Assembly (NCBI GenBank): GCA_003509805.1
Contig: DOMV01000273.1
Location: 169-5,938, forward strand
Direction: 5' to 3'
Length of the DNA stretch: 5,770 bases
From: Planctomycetaceae bacterium
Lineage (GTDB): Bacteria > Planctomycetota > Planctomycetia > Pirellulales > Thermoguttaceae
Shown piece by piece: positions 5,724 through 5,770 of this stretch. Each line of letters begins with the position of its first letter. Positions within the stretch are counted from its first letter, which is position 1. The notes beneath the pieces are model-generated. The model made no database searches. It saw only the letters and a program-made list of their open reading frames with translations, and was not told the DNA's origin. The position numbers were made by a program, and so were the translations under genes.

Positions 5724-5770
5724 TCAATCCTTTCTTTGGTTGTACCGGAGCCGGTTGAAAATTTCCGAAG
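5724..5770 (-). CDS. 3' end of an upstream gene (fragment)
   Basis: One minus-strand frame entering at the window edge reads SEIFNRLRYNQRKD and stops at TGA 5724-5726, just before the tube gene. Its codon endings suit the neighbours better than the alternative frame, which stops at 5717-5719 in an ATGA overlap with the tube start. Only 14 residues are visible, so no product can be named; a tail sheath or tail terminator would be expected here. The choice of frame is uncertain. Confidence 0.35.
   Translation of the reverse strand, partial: SEIFNRLRYNQRKD
5728..5731 (-). promoter_or_regulatory. Ribosome binding site of the tube gene
   Basis: AGGA within AAAGGA lies 7 bases before ATG 5720. 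It overlaps the end of the upstream reading frame, consistent with one continuous tail operon. Confidence 0.65.

Overview
This window is the tail-morphogenesis stretch of a double-stranded DNA tailed phage or prophage. All supportable genes lie on the minus strand and are read from high to low coordinates. The order is tail tube protein, tail assembly chaperone with a programmed -1 frameshift extension, tape measure protein, Kelch-repeat protein, then a very large beta-propeller tail fibre that runs off the low-coordinate end. This matches the classic phage order (lambda V, G/T, H and the PBSX-type equivalents). There are no integration genes, tRNAs or bacterial housekeeping genes, so the host cannot be named. 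The DNA is moderately GC-rich, and codons ending in C or G (GCG, ACG, TCG, CTC) dominate. TTA, CTA and TCA codons are almost absent from the largest gene.

High end to middle: 5721-5770 holds the probable tail of an upstream gene and the ribosome binding site (RBS) of the tube gene (5211-5720). A short gap (5124-5210) with a G10 run and a small GC hairpin precedes the chaperone gene (4695-5123). Near its end sits a canonical slippery heptamer, A AAA AAC (4788-4794). A -1 slip there continues into a 158-codon extension ending at 4312, giving a predicted 270-residue G-T type fusion. The extension's stop codon abuts the ATG of the tape measure gene (3151-4311).

Middle to low end: the tape measure reading frame is convincing only to about residue 345. 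Its last ~30 residues are an arginine-rich tail that looks like out-of-frame translation. The -1 frame over the same DNA encodes good Kelch-repeat protein that has no usable start codon upstream of a GTG at 3184. The window therefore carries a short tape measure directly abutting, in a different frame, the C-terminal part of a Kelch protein. The distal-tail and hub genes normally found between tape measure and fibre are absent. Possible causes are a deletion, a mis-assembly or indel, or a second frameshift fusing the two proteins. This is the most unusual feature here.

The Kelch stop overlaps the fibre start (ATGA). The fibre frame is open for 954 codons from 2864 to the window edge with no stop. 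It has an N-terminal virion-proximal region with a coiled coil, a poly-glycine hinge, a complete set of about seven YCF48/BNR-like blades, a linker with a helix and two DHxH fibre motifs, and a second set of about seven blades that is cut by the window edge. It is presumably the receptor- or glycan-binding protein. The long open frames on the plus strand opposite it are codon-bias shadows.
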